Part shown: in pieces, positions 33,865 to 43,553 of the stretch
Position numbering within the stretch: position 1 is the first letter of the stretch
Layout: every line of letters begins with the position of its first letter
Source of the DNA: Thermoanaerobaculia bacterium
GTDB taxonomy: Bacteria; Acidobacteriota; Thermoanaerobaculia; UBA5066
DNA length: 64,000 bases
Direction: 5' to 3'
Assembly: GCA_022071945.1 (NCBI GenBank)
Contig: JAJVIN010000054.1
Span: 1 to 64,000 of the forward strand
The notes under the pieces: generated by a model
Told to the model about the DNA's origin: nothing
What the model saw: the letters and a program-made list of their open reading frames with translations, nothing else
The model's database searches: none
Made by a program: the position numbers and the translations under genes

Positions 33865-34638
33865 TTACGGAAATATAGCCGACACCGGAGGCCCCGGCGG
33901 CCTCCTCGATTCGGACTTTCTGCCGATCCTGCGGGCAGGCACGCCCGCCCAGATCTCACCCGGACCGACCTTCGCGCCCTTTGACAGGACTGCTCCCGCC
34001 GCGATGACGGCTCCGTCGCCGATCTCGCACCCGGGAAGGATGACGGCCATGATCCCGACCGTCACATTCCGCCCGATCCTCACGGGGGCCGTGACGAGCT
34101 TCCCTCTTTCCGCGACGTGGGCGACGAGGGTCACGTCTCCGCCGATCACGGTGTCATCGCCAATCGAGATCAGATTCTGGTCTCCGACCACGGCCGTATT
34201 GATCTGGACGCGTTTCCCGATCTTCATGCCCATCAGACGGTGGAAGAGATTCAAGAAGGGCGTCAGCCTCACCCAGTTCAAGAACGAGAACCGGAACATG
34301 AGGGTCAGCGCGTTGTAGCTGGCCCACCGCCAGGCTGGAAACGAGAGGAAGGCGAAATGTCCGACGGGAGTTCCGAGGGAGAAGGTCAACCACCTGGCAG
34401 CCGGTAACACGGCGATCTGGGTCAGCCCAAAGATGAAGTAGCCGAGCACCGCGGCCATCGTGAGGATGAGGAGCCGCCACGGGTTCCCCCGAGGGACGAG
34501 GTCCGAAACGAGAGCCCAGAGTCTCACGGCCGGGTACGCCGAGAGCCCCAGGAGGAGCGCAGCCTCCAGGTAGAGAAAGACCGACGCCACGACCTGCAAG
34601 GGCGTCAGGGCCGACGCCCGGAAGTCCCGCTGAACCAT
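33865..34638 (-). CDS. Membrane protein with left-handed hexapeptide-repeat (acyltransferase-like) domain
   Basis: This is a 257-residue protein. The N-terminal half has about two hydrophobic segments (VVASVFLYLEAALLLGL, LLILTMAAVLGYFIFGL) and an amphipathic aromatic stretch. The C-terminal half is a left-handed beta-helix with hexapeptide steps (IGKRVQINTA, IGDDTVIGGDV, IGRNVTVGIMAVILPGCEIGDGAVIAAGAVL) and the usual exit WAGVPARRIG. This end is typical of O-acetyl/acyltransferases and resembles the terminal domain of some NRPS-associated membrane acyltransferases. The acceptor is unknown; envelope modification is inferred. It sits between the selenothioredoxin (55 bases) and fumarase genes. 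Confidence 0.75.
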   Translation of the reverse strand: MVQRDFRASALTPLQVVASVFLYLEAALLLGLSAYPAVRLWALVSDLVPRGNPWRLLILTMAAVLGYFIFGLTQIAVLPAARWLTFSLGTPVGHFAFLSFPAWRWASYNALTLMFRFSFLNWVRLTPFLNLFHRLMGMKIGKRVQINTAVVGDQNLISIGDDTVIGGDVTLVAHVAERGKLVTAPVRIGRNVTVGIMAVILPGCEIGDGAVIAAGAVLSKGAKVGPGEIWAGVPARRIGRKSESRRPPGPPVSAIFP

Positions 34639-34693
34639 TACCGTCTCCCTGCCGGACCCGGCGCTTGCGAGACGCCGGGCCTCGTACGTGACC

Positions 34694-36040
34694 TCACGAC
34701 ATCGAGGCGAGCTTCTTCTTCAGGGACTCGATCATGCGCTCCGATCTCTGCCCCTGGGGGAGCCCCTCGGCCAGAGCGAGCGCTTCCTCGAGGGTCTTCT
34801 TCGCCGCCGCGGGATCCCCCTTGGCCGCGTAAATGTCCGACCGGACTCTCAGGACGACGATCTTCCGCGGCCCGTACACCTTCTGGAGCGCCCGGTCGGA
34901 AGCGGCGAGCGCCTCTTCGTGCTTGCCGAGAGCCTTGTAGGCGGAAGCGAGCCTGGCGGGCGGGTTGTAGTCGTCCGGGAGGTCGCGCTCGGAGGCCTCG
35001 AGCATCGGGATGGCCTTCTCGGGAGTCCCGAGGGCCAGGTAGGCCGAGAGCCGGTGGGAGTCATAGACGGCGCGCGCGTCCGGGGTCTTCGCGTCGGCGG
35101 CCGCCTTCTCGAGGAACGCGGCCCACTCACCGGCGATCTTCTTGACGCCGGCCTCGTCACCGGCACGATCGCGGGACTCGATCAGGGACCCGTACACCGC
35201 GGAGCGGTCATCCGGCGCAATCGCGGTCTTCGAGTCCGCGATCACATCGGCCGCATACCTCTCGAACTCCGCCACGAGTGCGGCCTTGCCGGTGTTGTCC
35301 GGCTTCAACTCGAGGGCGCAGTCGAGCCCGGAGGCCGCAACGTTGGCGGCGGACGCCGTCTTCTTCAACTGGGGCCACGCCTGGCTGGCGGCCTTTGCGC
35401 AGGCCGCCGAGTCCCCCGCCCGGCCGTACGCGTAAACGAGCGACTCCGAGACGCGCCCCCAGCTCGCCCAGGACTTGGGCACCTTCGCGAGGAGGTCCCG
35501 GTAGGCCGCCGCGGCCTCGGTGTACTGCCCGGCCGCAAACCACCGGTCTGCCTCGGCCAGGGCCTTCTCGAGCCCTTCGCTCCGGCTGGCCACGTTCCGG
35601 GCTCCGTCTTTCAGCATCTTGAGGATCTGATCCACGGTGGCCCCGCCCGCCCAGCGTAGAACCGGAGCCTCTGTTACCGGGTCGACGATGAAGAAGGTCG
35701 GGTAGTTCTCGATCGAGAACGTCTTGCGGAAGCGGGCGTTCTGGGGCTTTTCCGTGTCCATCGCGAGCCAGACGAACTGTCCGGCCTGCCGCCCGAGAGC
35801 CGGGTCCGTGAAGACCGTGGCCCTCATCGAGCGGCACGTGTGTCACCAGGGGGCCCAGGCCTCGATGAAGATCGGGAGCTTCTTCGCCCTCGCCTCCGAG
35901 AGCGCCTTCTGATAGTCGTCCTCGATGAAGGGGACGGACTTCTTCTGCGTCTTCTCTGGGGCGGGGACCTTGGTGTCTGCCGCCGCGGGGAACGTCAGCA
36001 CGAGCGCCGCGAGGAGCGCGGCGAAAACGGTACGTCTCAT
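34694..36040 (-). CDS. Thioredoxin-like selenoprotein with UxxC site and TPR-type C-terminus
   Basis: ATG 36040 starts a signal peptide (TVFAALLAALVLTFPAAA), so the product is exported. A thioredoxin fold follows: ALSEARAKKLPIFIEAWAPW, then UGA at codon 66 (35843-35845), then HTCRSMRATVFTDPAL and YPTFFIVDP with the cis-Pro. Thioredoxins of this type read WAPWCHTC, so UGA stands for the nucleophilic Cys and gives U66-x-x-C69. The frame continues uninterrupted to 34694, 448 residues in all. Residues about 165-440 are helical TPR-like repeats, probably a partner-binding platform. A hairpin follows the UGA. An ordinary ORF call splits the gene into 65 and 377 residues. It lies 35 bases after the GGDEF gene. 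Confidence 0.87.
35816..35838 (-). promoter_or_regulatory. Candidate SECIS hairpin of the thioredoxin-TPR gene
   Basis: Four bases after the UGA a hairpin can form: CGTG/CACG, CC/GG and CTC/GAG stacked with two single-base bulges and a GAT loop, nine pairs in all. The loop lacks the GU of the E. coli element, so the assignment is weaker than for the peroxiredoxin gene. Confidence 0.4.
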
Positions 36041-36075
36041 CGCCCGGCATCGTAGCAGCGAACGGAAACGAGGAG

Positions 36076-37884
36076 TTAGCCCGAGCCGGTTCGGGAGCCT
36101 GCCAGGGGGCTCTCGGCCGAGTCGCCGCCGGCCGGGGTTTCACCGGGCGCCCGTTCTTCCGCGGCAGGGGCCTCCTCGCGGAACTCGGCCGCCACGACCC
36201 GGTTGCGTCCGCCGATCTTGGCACGATAGAGAGCTTCGTCCGCGCTCCGGATGAGCTCGTCCGGCTGGGTTCCGTTGTGCGGGAAGGAGGCGACGCCGAA
36301 CGAGACGGTGACGGGAGAGAGCTGCCGTCCGTCATGGATGACGCGGTACGTGGAGAAGGCACGCCGGAGGCTCTCCGCCCTCTCCACGCTGACTTTCGGA
36401 GGACTCTCGGGCAGGACGAGGACGAACTCCTCCCCTCCCCACCGGCAGGCGAGATCGCCTCCGCGAACCGAGTCCGCGAGGACTCTCCCGAACTCGCGCA
36501 GGACCGCATCCCCGGCGGGATGCCCGAGGGTGTCGTTGACGCGCTTGAAGTGATCGATGTCGGCGATCAGGAGACCGATGGGCTTGCCGGATCGCAGGGC
36601 CCGGGCGCATTCCTTGGCGAGGATTTCCTCGAGATACCGGCGATTGAAGAGCCCCGTGAGCGGGTCGCGCACGCTCTCGGCCCGCAGCTGCTCGCGGAGC
36701 ACCAGGTTCGACACCGCAAGACCGATCGGCCCGGCCGCGGCGGGCACGACACGCGTCCACTCAGGCGGGACCTGCCCCGGCTCGACCTCGCTCGACAGGA
36801 CACCGACGACGTCGTCACCCGCCATGAGCGGCACGCAGAGCATTTCCGTCACGCCCGGGTGGTGAGCACATTTCTGCCCGGAAACCCCCTCCCGAAAGTG
36901 ATTCTGCTGCCCCCGCCGGATCGCCCAGCAGTCCGCCGATTCGAAGGACGCCACCGGCTCGTGCCCGGCCGGCCACGAGGCCACCATCCTCAGACCTGAA
37001 GGAGAAGGGGAAGCGAGGTAGATGGCGCCGGACGTACCTGGCCAGAGCCGCGTGCGCATCTGCCGCATGACGGCGCTCATCTCGCCGAGCGCCAGGCACG
37101 AGTGGAGCCCGGACGTCATCTCGGCAAGGGTCTCGATCTCAGCCCGGCGGGTCTCGGACTCCTCCACGTGCTGGCTCAGCCGGGCGTTTGCCTCCGACAG
37201 GGCAGCCTCCACCCGGCGACGGGCGAGGTTGTCGCGGCGAAGGCGGACAAACGCCCACACGAGAAGTCCGAACGCGAACCCGTTCCCGGCGATCAGGAGG
37301 AACTTGTTTCTCTGGAGGGACCGTGCCGTCGCGGCCGTCCGAATCTCCAGGCGGCGGAGCTCTTCGTCACGCAGGGTCTCGAAGGCCTCCGCGATGGCCC
37401 GCTGTTCGCGAAACTCCAGATCGGCGTCGAACACCCTGGGGCCTGTCGTCTGGGAGGCCCGCCGGACATCCTCCTCGAGCCGGCGAAGCCGTGCCGTCAG
37501 AAGCCCATTCAGGGCTTCCACCCGGGCTGTCTGGACCGTGCTGTCCGACTCCAGCGCGCGGAGGTCTTCCATGTAGCCGGGGATCTGGCTGCTTCTTTTC
37601 GCGAACTCCAGGAGAAAGCGTTCGTCTCCAGTCAGGAGAAAGGTCCGCTGAAAGGCCAGGCCCTCTCTCGTCGCAAGCCGGGCTTCGGCGAGTAACCGGA
37701 GAACGTCCTGGGTGGTGTCCATCCGGGCCGCCTCCTGCGCCGCTCTGATCGTGCTCCGGTATGAGACGACACCTATGGCGGCCATCAGCGCCAGGGCAAG
37801 CACGAGGGCCAGGGATTCGAACGGGAAACGCTTGGACGTCATCGGCTCGCGGCGATCTCGCTGGATTCTCCCCTTTGCCCCCAT
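36076..37884 (-). CDS. Membrane diguanylate cyclase: CHASE3-like sensor, GAF, GGDEF
   Basis: This 602-residue protein makes c-di-GMP. Two transmembrane helices (near residues 24-45 and 195-215) flank a CHASE3-like extracytoplasmic helical domain. A coiled coil (EANARLSQHVEESETRRAEIETL) leads to a GAF domain (about 255-400, with MLCVPLMAGDDVVGVLSSE) and a GGDEF domain: DPLTGLFNRRYLE, IDHFKRVND, active site GGEEF near 479. RGGD five residues before it is the product-inhibition I-site, so the enzyme should be active and feedback-regulated. ATG 37884 is taken; ATG 37842, just before the first helix, is an alternative, and neither has a clear ribosome site. It may lead a transcript running through the selenothioredoxin to fumarase. 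Confidence 0.92.
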   Translation of the reverse strand: MGAKGRIQRDRREPMTSKRFPFESLALVLALALMAAIGVVSYRSTIRAAQEAARMDTTQDVLRLLAEARLATREGLAFQRTFLLTGDERFLLEFAKRSSQIPGYMEDLRALESDSTVQTARVEALNGLLTARLRRLEEDVRRASQTTGPRVFDADLEFREQRAIAEAFETLRDEELRRLEIRTAATARSLQRNKFLLIAGNGFAFGLLVWAFVRLRRDNLARRRVEAALSEANARLSQHVEESETRRAEIETLAEMTSGLHSCLALGEMSAVMRQMRTRLWPGTSGAIYLASPSPSGLRMVASWPAGHEPVASFESADCWAIRRGQQNHFREGVSGQKCAHHPGVTEMLCVPLMAGDDVVGVLSSEVEPGQVPPEWTRVVPAAAGPIGLAVSNLVLREQLRAESVRDPLTGLFNRRYLEEILAKECARALRSGKPIGLLIADIDHFKRVNDTLGHPAGDAVLREFGRVLADSVRGGDLACRWGGEEFVLVLPESPPKVSVERAESLRRAFSTYRVIHDGRQLSPVTVSFGVASFPHNGTQPDELIRSADEALYRAKIGGRNRVVAAEFREEAPAAEERAPGETPAGGDSAESPLAGSRTGSG

Positions 37885-37906
37885 GACAGGTCCAGACGGC
37901 TCCCCG

Positions 37907-37939
37907 AAAAACGAAGCGGCGCGACCGAAGTCGCGCCGC
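37907..37939 (-). terminator. Rho-independent terminator after the M43 protease gene
   Basis: A perfect 10-base-pair stem (GCGGCGCGAC / GTCGCGCCGC, tetraloop) is followed on the minus strand by TTCGTTTTT, 30 bases beyond the protease stop. Confidence 0.85.
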
Positions 37940-37968
37940 CCGGAGAGTTCCCTTTTTCTACCGGAGGC

Positions 37969-38925
37969 TTACTTGCCCGCGCGGTAGGTATTCCACATGG
38001 AGGTCATGCGGGTCTTCTGGCCAGCGGTGAACTGGTACATGCAGGAGTCGTCGGTGTAGTCCATGAAGTTGGTGATCGGGTCGTTGCCGGCGCTGGAGCA
38101 GGTGTTGCGGCCCGTCGGGCAACCGTAGGCAGGGGACTTCTCGGCCGGGGTGTCAGAAACGTAGTCGCCGCCATTCGTCGTGCTCTTGGCGCAGCCGCCC
38201 TGGAACGTGTGGTAGAGGCCCATCCAGTGGCCGACTTCGTGGGTCCCGGTGTCACCGAGGTTGTAGGGGGCCGCGGAGCCGCCGGGCAGGGAGGAGGAGA
38301 GGATCACGACGCCGTCCATCTTGGGGTTGCTGGCATAGCTCGACGGGAAGGTCGCCCAGCCGAGGAGGCCGCCGCCCATGTTGTTGAAGTAGATGTTCAG
38401 GTCGTCGGCCGAGCCCTTGCGGAGGGTGTTCTTCATCTGCGACTCGCAGGTTCCGCCGCTGCAGGTGTACCAGGAATCGTTGTTGGAGTAGTCCGTGGAG
38501 ACGACGCTGAACGAGAAGCCGTGCGGAGCATAGGCGTTGTTCAGGACCGTCATCTGGTTGTTGATCTGGGTCGCCGTCGGTCCGCCGGAGCCCGCGGAAT
38601 TCCGGATGACGTGGATGTAGACCGGGATCGTGACGGCCATCGGAGCAGCTTCCCAGCGCTGATAGGTCATCTCGGACTCGATCTCGGCCTCGATCCTCTC
38701 GAGGGTCTCCTCATCGAGATCCTCGGTCGTGCAACGGCGGCCGCTCTTGATGAAGGTCTCCTGGCTGTCGTAGGCAATGCCGTTCACGACGAAGGGCCGG
38801 TTTTCAGGGCCCGTGGCACCCTCGTCCTGATTGCGAACGGCCTTTTCGGCCATCGCCGGAAGGCCAGCGGCCAACAGGAAGGCGGCGGAGAGGGAAGCGA
38901 TGAAAGTCTTGGTGGTGCGTGTCAT
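37969..38925 (-). CDS. Secreted M43 (pappalysin/cytophagalysin) zinc metalloprotease
   Basis: This is a 318-residue secreted endopeptidase. A signal peptide ([19 protein letters not shown]) is followed by a propeptide-like segment and the catalytic domain. The metzincin motif [11 protein letters not shown] (near residue 228) gives three zinc His and the catalytic Glu; the Met-turn is in [16 protein letters not shown]. Eight or more cysteines suggest disulfides. Of two in-frame ATGs after GGAGG (38931 touching it, 38925 seven bases away), 38925 is preferred. It is transcribed alone and ends in a strong terminator. An extracellular protein-degrading role is expected. Confidence 0.93.
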   Translation of the reverse strand: MTRTTKTFIASLSAAFLLAAGLPAMAEKAVRNQDEGATGPENRPFVVNGIAYDSQETFIKSGRRCTTEDLDEETLERIEAEIESEMTYQRWEAAPMAVTIPVYIHVIRNSAGSGGPTATQINNQMTVLNNAYAPHGFSFSVVSTDYSNNDSWYTCSGGTCESQMKNTLRKGSADDLNIYFNNMGGGLLGWATFPSSYASNPKMDGVVILSSSLPGGSAAPYNLGDTGTHEVGHWMGLYHTFQGGCAKSTTNGGDYVSDTPAEKSPAYGCPTGRNTCSSAGNDPITNFMDYTDDSCMYQFTAGQKTRMTSMWNTYRAGK

Positions 38926-39044
38926 GGTCATTCCTCCGTTTTTTTGTTTTGGAATCTCTGTTCGCTGCTCTTACTTGCAGGTTCGTTGCCAACCCTCGAA
39001 ACGCTCGGAAGCCGCCATTTGCGCCAGGGTTACGGCCAAAATAT

Positions 39045-39100
39045 GGTCAGCCGCTGACCCTGCGACCCGGACTGGGTTAAGTGTATTGACCCACGGGTCA
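39045..39100. promoter_or_regulatory. Two palindromes upstream of the M43 protease gene
   Basis: GGTCAGC-C-GCTGACC (39045-39059) and TGACCC-AC-GGGTCA (39087-39100) are perfect inverted repeats sharing a TGACC half-site, 27 bases apart, in the 186-base gap between the aldo/keto reductase stop and the protease start. They look like paired operator sites; the regulator is unknown. Confidence 0.4.
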
Positions 39101-39111
39101 TGAATCGACCC

Positions 39112-40002
39112 CTAGATCTGTCCGACCCACCATCCCGGGTCGTTTTCGATAAACGACCGCTCGATTTCGGCCCGGACCTCATCGGGGAGCGGACCGCTCT
39201 CCAAGGCCCTCACGTTATCCATGAGGTGCTGGATATTTCGGGTTCCAACGATGGTGGAGGCTACTCCGGGAGCGAAGGCGGCAAACCTGAGCCCGAGTTC
39301 CGAGAATGCCAGTCCGCGAGGGTCGAGACCCATCGTCCGCCACCGCCACCAGTACTCCTCCTCGGCGCGGTCGTCCCCTCTCGGACACTCGGAGTGCCGC
39401 CACACCGCATTGGCGAGGGGACGCTTGGCGATCACGCCGATCCCCCGGCCCGCGGCCTGGGGAAAGAGATCCCTGATCACGCGCTGGTCACAGAAGTTGA
39501 CCGAACACTCTATCGAGCCGAATTCACCTGAATTCACCGCCCACTCGAGGGCTTCATTCTCTCCGGAATAGGCGGCGACCCGCACCTTGCCTGCCTCCAC
39601 GGCCTGGCCCAAGGCCTCCACGACGCCAGCCTCCCTCAGGACGTCGAGCGGGCAGGAGTGGAGGTGTACGACATCGAGCCGGTCCGTCCGGAGGGTCTCC
39701 AGAGCCAGGTCGATCCCGAGACGGATGCACTCGGGTGTCCAGTCGGGAACGCCCGGAACTCCGTACCCGATCTTCGTGGAGAGGACGACGTCCTGCCTGC
39801 GAGCCGAGAGGTGACGCCCGATCCGTTCTTCCGACAGCCCATAGCCGCGGGCGGTGTCGACGAGGTTGATACCGAGGTCGAGAACCCCGTGGAGAAGCCG
39901 CGCGGCCTCGGCCTCGGAAAGCTCCGGATTCCCTATCTGACCGGCCCCGAGGCCGAGAATCGACACTTCGAGGCCGGTCTCTCCCAGATCACGCCGCTGC
40001 AT
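39112..40002 (-). CDS. Aldo/keto reductase family oxidoreductase
   Basis: This is a 296-residue cytoplasmic NADPH-dependent oxidoreductase. The family tetrad is visible: Asp49 (NLVDTARGYG), Tyr54, Lys77 (STKIGYG) and His113 (VVHLHS). The TIM-barrel is complete, with GLSEERIG, VEAGKVRVAAYSGE and a C-terminal VASTIVGTRN, the cofactor-binding strand. Length is normal. Substrate is unknown. It begins 4 bases after the subtilase stop and is probably translated from the same message. Confidence 0.93.
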   Translation of the reverse strand: MQRRDLGETGLEVSILGLGAGQIGNPELSEAEAARLLHGVLDLGINLVDTARGYGLSEERIGRHLSARRQDVVLSTKIGYGVPGVPDWTPECIRLGIDLALETLRTDRLDVVHLHSCPLDVLREAGVVEALGQAVEAGKVRVAAYSGENEALEWAVNSGEFGSIECSVNFCDQRVIRDLFPQAAGRGIGVIAKRPLANAVWRHSECPRGDDRAEEEYWWRWRTMGLDPRGLAFSELGLRFAAFAPGVASTIVGTRNIQHLMDNVRALESGPLPDEVRAEIERSFIENDPGWWVGQI

Positions 40003-40006
40003 GACC

Positions 40007-43000
40007 CTACTTCTTCTGGACGCCTGTCTGGCCCGTGCCGGTCGACGGCAAACTTCCGGGCGCCGCCGGAACGCACGTCCCCGGCGACGTCACGTTCGTG
40101 ACCTTGACGTCGTCGAGGAAGAAGCCGGTGTACTCGAGTCCCGGATCCGTCGTGAGGCGCCAGCGGATGCGGACGGTCTTGCCCTCGTACTTGGTCAGGC
40201 TCGAGCTGAAGGGTTCCCAGGACGTGAGTGCTGTGTTATCCGTCGGCCCGGTGAAGGCCCCCCTCGAGGCCGGGTAGCCGCACTGGTTGGCGGGCGGGTT
40301 GCCCGTCTGGGCGAGCCGGCCCGGGTACCCGATGCCACTTTCCGGGGGCAGGTCCACCCAGGTCGAACCGCCATCGGTCGAGATCTCCACGACCACTCCG
40401 TCCCATTCGTCCTCGAGGTTGTAGCGGGCCCGGTACGAGAGAACGGAATTCTTCCCGACGACGAGGGACGGGGTCGTGAGGGCGGCGCAGGTGGTCGCAG
40501 GGTACGTCCCGTTCACGGAACCGGCGTGGTAGCTTGCCCGCCCGGACACCGACTGCGCGGTCGAGACATACCACGGCCACTCGGGCAGAAGGGCCGCCCG
40601 CGTGTCCCCGCCGTCATCGACGAAATCGCCCGCCACGGACGGCGGCCCCAGGGCCGTCCCGAATCCCGAGACGAGATTGGGATCCTCATTGCCCAAGGAT
40701 GGGCCCGAACCGAACCCGGCCAGCTCCTCGGCTCTCACCACATAGAAATAGGTGGTTCCGGACGCGAAGGACACGGTCGTATCCACGAACTCGGTCGTTC
40801 CCGTGACCGTGGCGATCAGGTCATCGAAGGTCGGCGTGAAGCCAGGCCTGGTTCCCCGGTAGACGTTGTACCGGATCACCGGATTCGCCAGAGGGCACAT
40901 ACCGGTGGCGGGGCTCCAGGTCACCTTCAGGCGGCACGTCTGGGCGTCGGGCACCACGGAGGCGAGACCCGCGAATCGTGGCTGGAGGTCGCACTTGCCC
41001 GTGGGCGTGATGCCGACGCAGTCCGAGATCGGGCCTTCTCCGCACCCATCCCTCCCCCGGACCCAGTAGCTATAGGGGAACCCGCCCTGGGCACGCGAAT
41101 CGGTGAAGGTCCCGCGAGAAGTCTCGCCCACGAGGCTCCGGGGTCCCGGGGCTTCGCACGGGCCCGATGCCCGGTAGACCTGGGTTGCAGCGGAGCCGCT
41201 CGCGGGAGTGAACGTCAGAACGGCCCCCATCTTCGGATCGCTTGCGGCCGACAGAGCCGACGGAGCCTGTGCGACCGAAGTCGAGCAGGCACCCATCGAA
41301 ACGGCCAGACCGAAACCCTGCCGGTCCGTGTACGTCCGGCCCGTGCCGGGCACCCGGGCCCCGTGAACCGTGAGGGTGTACACGCCGGCCACGGGAGCGG
41401 TGAACCGGACCTGCTCGACGTTGTTGATCTGATCGGCCGTACCGCCGCTCGTCGAGACTCCGTCGGGTCCAAGGACATTCCCGAGAAACACCGTTCCGTC
41501 GGGCGCCGTGACGGAGAGGTCCAGGTTGTTCACGAGAGCGGCGGCGGCGCCGAGCGTCCCTTCGGGATCCGCCCAGACGAGGGTTGCGCGGAACTCTTGC
41601 CCCTCCACGACATCCACGCTGAACGTCGACTTCTCACCGGTCTGGAGCCCCTGGGCGTTGGCGACCGAGAAGACCCGCAAGCCGCGCGCATCACCCCGGA
41701 AGTAGAGGTTGTTGTCGAGAAAGACGCGGCCCCACCCAGTATGCGGGTTCCCGAACCCGCGTCCCGTGCTGATGATCGGCAGGGTCCCGTTGAGGAGGAC
41801 CGCCTTGAGGGCCACGGCGGAGATCTCCCAGCGGTCCGCCGCGTTGCGCTCTCCTGACGGGTAGAACCCATCGGAGAAGTACTGCCGGAGGAGGGCCGCC
41901 CCGCCCGCGGCGATCGGGCACGACATCGAGGTGCCGCTGAGGGCTCTCGTGTTGCAGTTCTGGCTCGTATGGTTCGTATCGCCAGCGGCCGAGACTATGG
42001 CCGACCCCGGTGCCATCAGGTCCGGCTTGATCCTCCCGTCCTTCGCGGGGCCCCTGCTCGAGAAGAAGGCCACGGCCGTCGACATCCCGCTTTCCAGGGC
42101 CCCGACCGTCACGACGTTCTTGGCGGCGGCGGGGCTCCCGATGCTTCCCTCGGCGGAGCCTTCATTCCCGGCGGAAAAGAACACCGAAAGCCGCTCGTCA
42201 TCGAAGAGGAAGCGGTCGACGACCCGCTCGTCACTCCCGTACGACCCGTCGGAGGAGCCTCCCCAGGAGTTCGAGAAGATCCGGGCCCCGCCGTTGGCCA
42301 CCTGCTCGAGCGTCGCGCCGTAGTCACCGAGCCCCGAGAGACACCCGTTGCTGTCGTTGCCGATGTCGATGAAGAGAAGCTGGGCGTTCGGGGCCATGCC
42401 GTCCCCGGTGTTGACTCCCGGATCGGTAGGGCTCGAGGCCGGGGAAGGATTGTCACCGAGCACCGAGGCCGAGACGTGAGTCCCGTGGAACGGGACAGGC
42501 GGCCCGCTGCAACCCTGGTTGTTGTCGTAGGCCGTGGCTCCGGGCTGGATCCAGTAGCCGAGGACCTTCCGGTTCGGAAAGACCGGCCCGAGGGCCGGGG
42601 GCGTGGTCGCCGACGCATCCGTGATCTCGTCGACGCCGTTGAGCTGCCTGAAGAAACACATGTCGGAGTCACAGCCTGAGTCCGAGACGGCGACGATCTG
42701 CCCGGTCCCGGTCAGACCCATCTTGAAGACCGTCCGCCCCGCGTCACCCGCGGCGTTGCCCTGAATGGGTCCGGAGGACTCGAAGTTGTGGAGACGGGGT
42801 TCCCGATAAGGCTGGATCCACGCAACACCCGGATCGAGCGCCGCGGCTTCCACGAAGGCATCGCGGATCGAGTGAGGAACGCCGAACCGGATCCGCGGGG
42901 TGTCCTTGTCATTCGACGTCGCGAGGCGGATGACGCCCGGCACGCGGCTCTCGAGGAGACGTCCCCCCTTCTCGGCGGACTCGCCGGGGAAGAAGACGAC

Positions 43001-43501
43001 GGTGATCTCGGGTGACTGGTCCTTCGACCCGGGCCAGATCGAGGGGTGGACCTTGAAGCCAGGCTCCCAGACCCCGACCCACCGGACAGCGGGATGCTCC
43101 TGGAGGATCTCCCGCGCAGCTTCATCGAGGCGGATGAGGAAGGCAGAGTCGGGGATGGGCCCGAAGAACCGGACTCCCCGTTCCGCAAGCTCCTTCCTGG
43201 CGGACGGAGCCTCCCTCGGGGTGAACTGGACGATCCCGTACCGGTGTTCTTTCGCCCTTCCTTCCAGGGCGCGAAGCGATTCCGGCTTCAGAACCGCTCC
43301 CTTCTGCTCCGTGAGAGGATCGAAGGACCCGGCCTCGAGCCGGATTTCCTGTCGGACCGCCGCCCTGGCGGGTCTCGACGTCGAGATCTTGGGCTCGTCG
43401 GGCCCTGCGCCCGAACCCTTTTCGGCCACGGCCGAAAACGGCACGAACACAGAAGTCACCAGGGAGAGGATCAACCAGCGGGTCTTCGGCATGGGGCGCA
43501 T
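40007..43501 (-). CDS. Secreted subtilisin-like serine protease (S8) with C-terminal FnIII and beta-sandwich domains
   Basis: This is a 1164-residue exported protease. ATG 43501 (GAAGGA 7 bases upstream) is chosen; the longer frame runs into the divergent gene. After a signal peptide (WLILSLVTSVFVPFSAVA) comes a propeptide of about 200 residues with RYGIVQFTP and an inhibitor-like fold. The triad is Asp in VAVSDSGCD (near 270), His in HGTHVSASVLG (near 340) and Ser in GTSMSCPIAAGG (near 524). A P/homoB-like domain follows (LVWADPEGT, NNLDLSVTAPDG), then one or two fibronectin-III repeats and a final region with DGVVVEISTDGG and FFLDDVKVTNV, a jelly-roll seen in secreted proteases. Extracellular protein breakdown is expected. 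Confidence 0.94.
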   Translation of the reverse strand: MRPMPKTRWLILSLVTSVFVPFSAVAEKGSGAGPDEPKISTSRPARAAVRQEIRLEAGSFDPLTEQKGAVLKPESLRALEGRAKEHRYGIVQFTPREAPSARKELAERGVRFFGPIPDSAFLIRLDEAAREILQEHPAVRWVGVWEPGFKVHPSIWPGSKDQSPEITVVFFPGESAEKGGRLLESRVPGVIRLATSNDKDTPRIRFGVPHSIRDAFVEAAALDPGVAWIQPYREPRLHNFESSGPIQGNAAGDAGRTVFKMGLTGTGQIVAVSDSGCDSDMCFFRQLNGVDEITDASATTPPALGPVFPNRKVLGYWIQPGATAYDNNQGCSGPPVPFHGTHVSASVLGDNPSPASSPTDPGVNTGDGMAPNAQLLFIDIGNDSNGCLSGLGDYGATLEQVANGGARIFSNSWGGSSDGSYGSDERVVDRFLFDDERLSVFFSAGNEGSAEGSIGSPAAAKNVVTVGALESGMSTAVAFFSSRGPAKDGRIKPDLMAPGSAIVSAAGDTNHTSQNCNTRALSGTSMSCPIAAGGAALLRQYFSDGFYPSGERNAADRWEISAVALKAVLLNGTLPIISTGRGFGNPHTGWGRVFLDNNLYFRGDARGLRVFSVANAQGLQTGEKSTFSVDVVEGQEFRATLVWADPEGTLGAAAALVNNLDLSVTAPDGTVFLGNVLGPDGVSTSGGTADQINNVEQVRFTAPVAGVYTLTVHGARVPGTGRTYTDRQGFGLAVSMGACSTSVAQAPSALSAASDPKMGAVLTFTPASGSAATQVYRASGPCEAPGPRSLVGETSRGTFTDSRAQGGFPYSYWVRGRDGCGEGPISDCVGITPTGKCDLQPRFAGLASVVPDAQTCRLKVTWSPATGMCPLANPVIRYNVYRGTRPGFTPTFDDLIATVTGTTEFVDTTVSFASGTTYFYVVRAEELAGFGSGPSLGNEDPNLVSGFGTALGPPSVAGDFVDDGGDTRAALLPEWPWYVSTAQSVSGRASYHAGSVNGTYPATTCAALTTPSLVVGKNSVLSYRARYNLEDEWDGVVVEISTDGGSTWVDLPPESGIGYPGRLAQTGNPPANQCGYPASRGAFTGPTDNTALTSWEPFSSSLTKYEGKTVRIRWRLTTDPGLEYTGFFLDDVKVTNVTSPGTCVPAAPGSLPSTGTGQTGVQKK

Positions 43502-43553
43502 TCTAGATTCCTTCTCGAGAACCGGCCGGCGGCGCCGGACGTAGCATCCGGTC

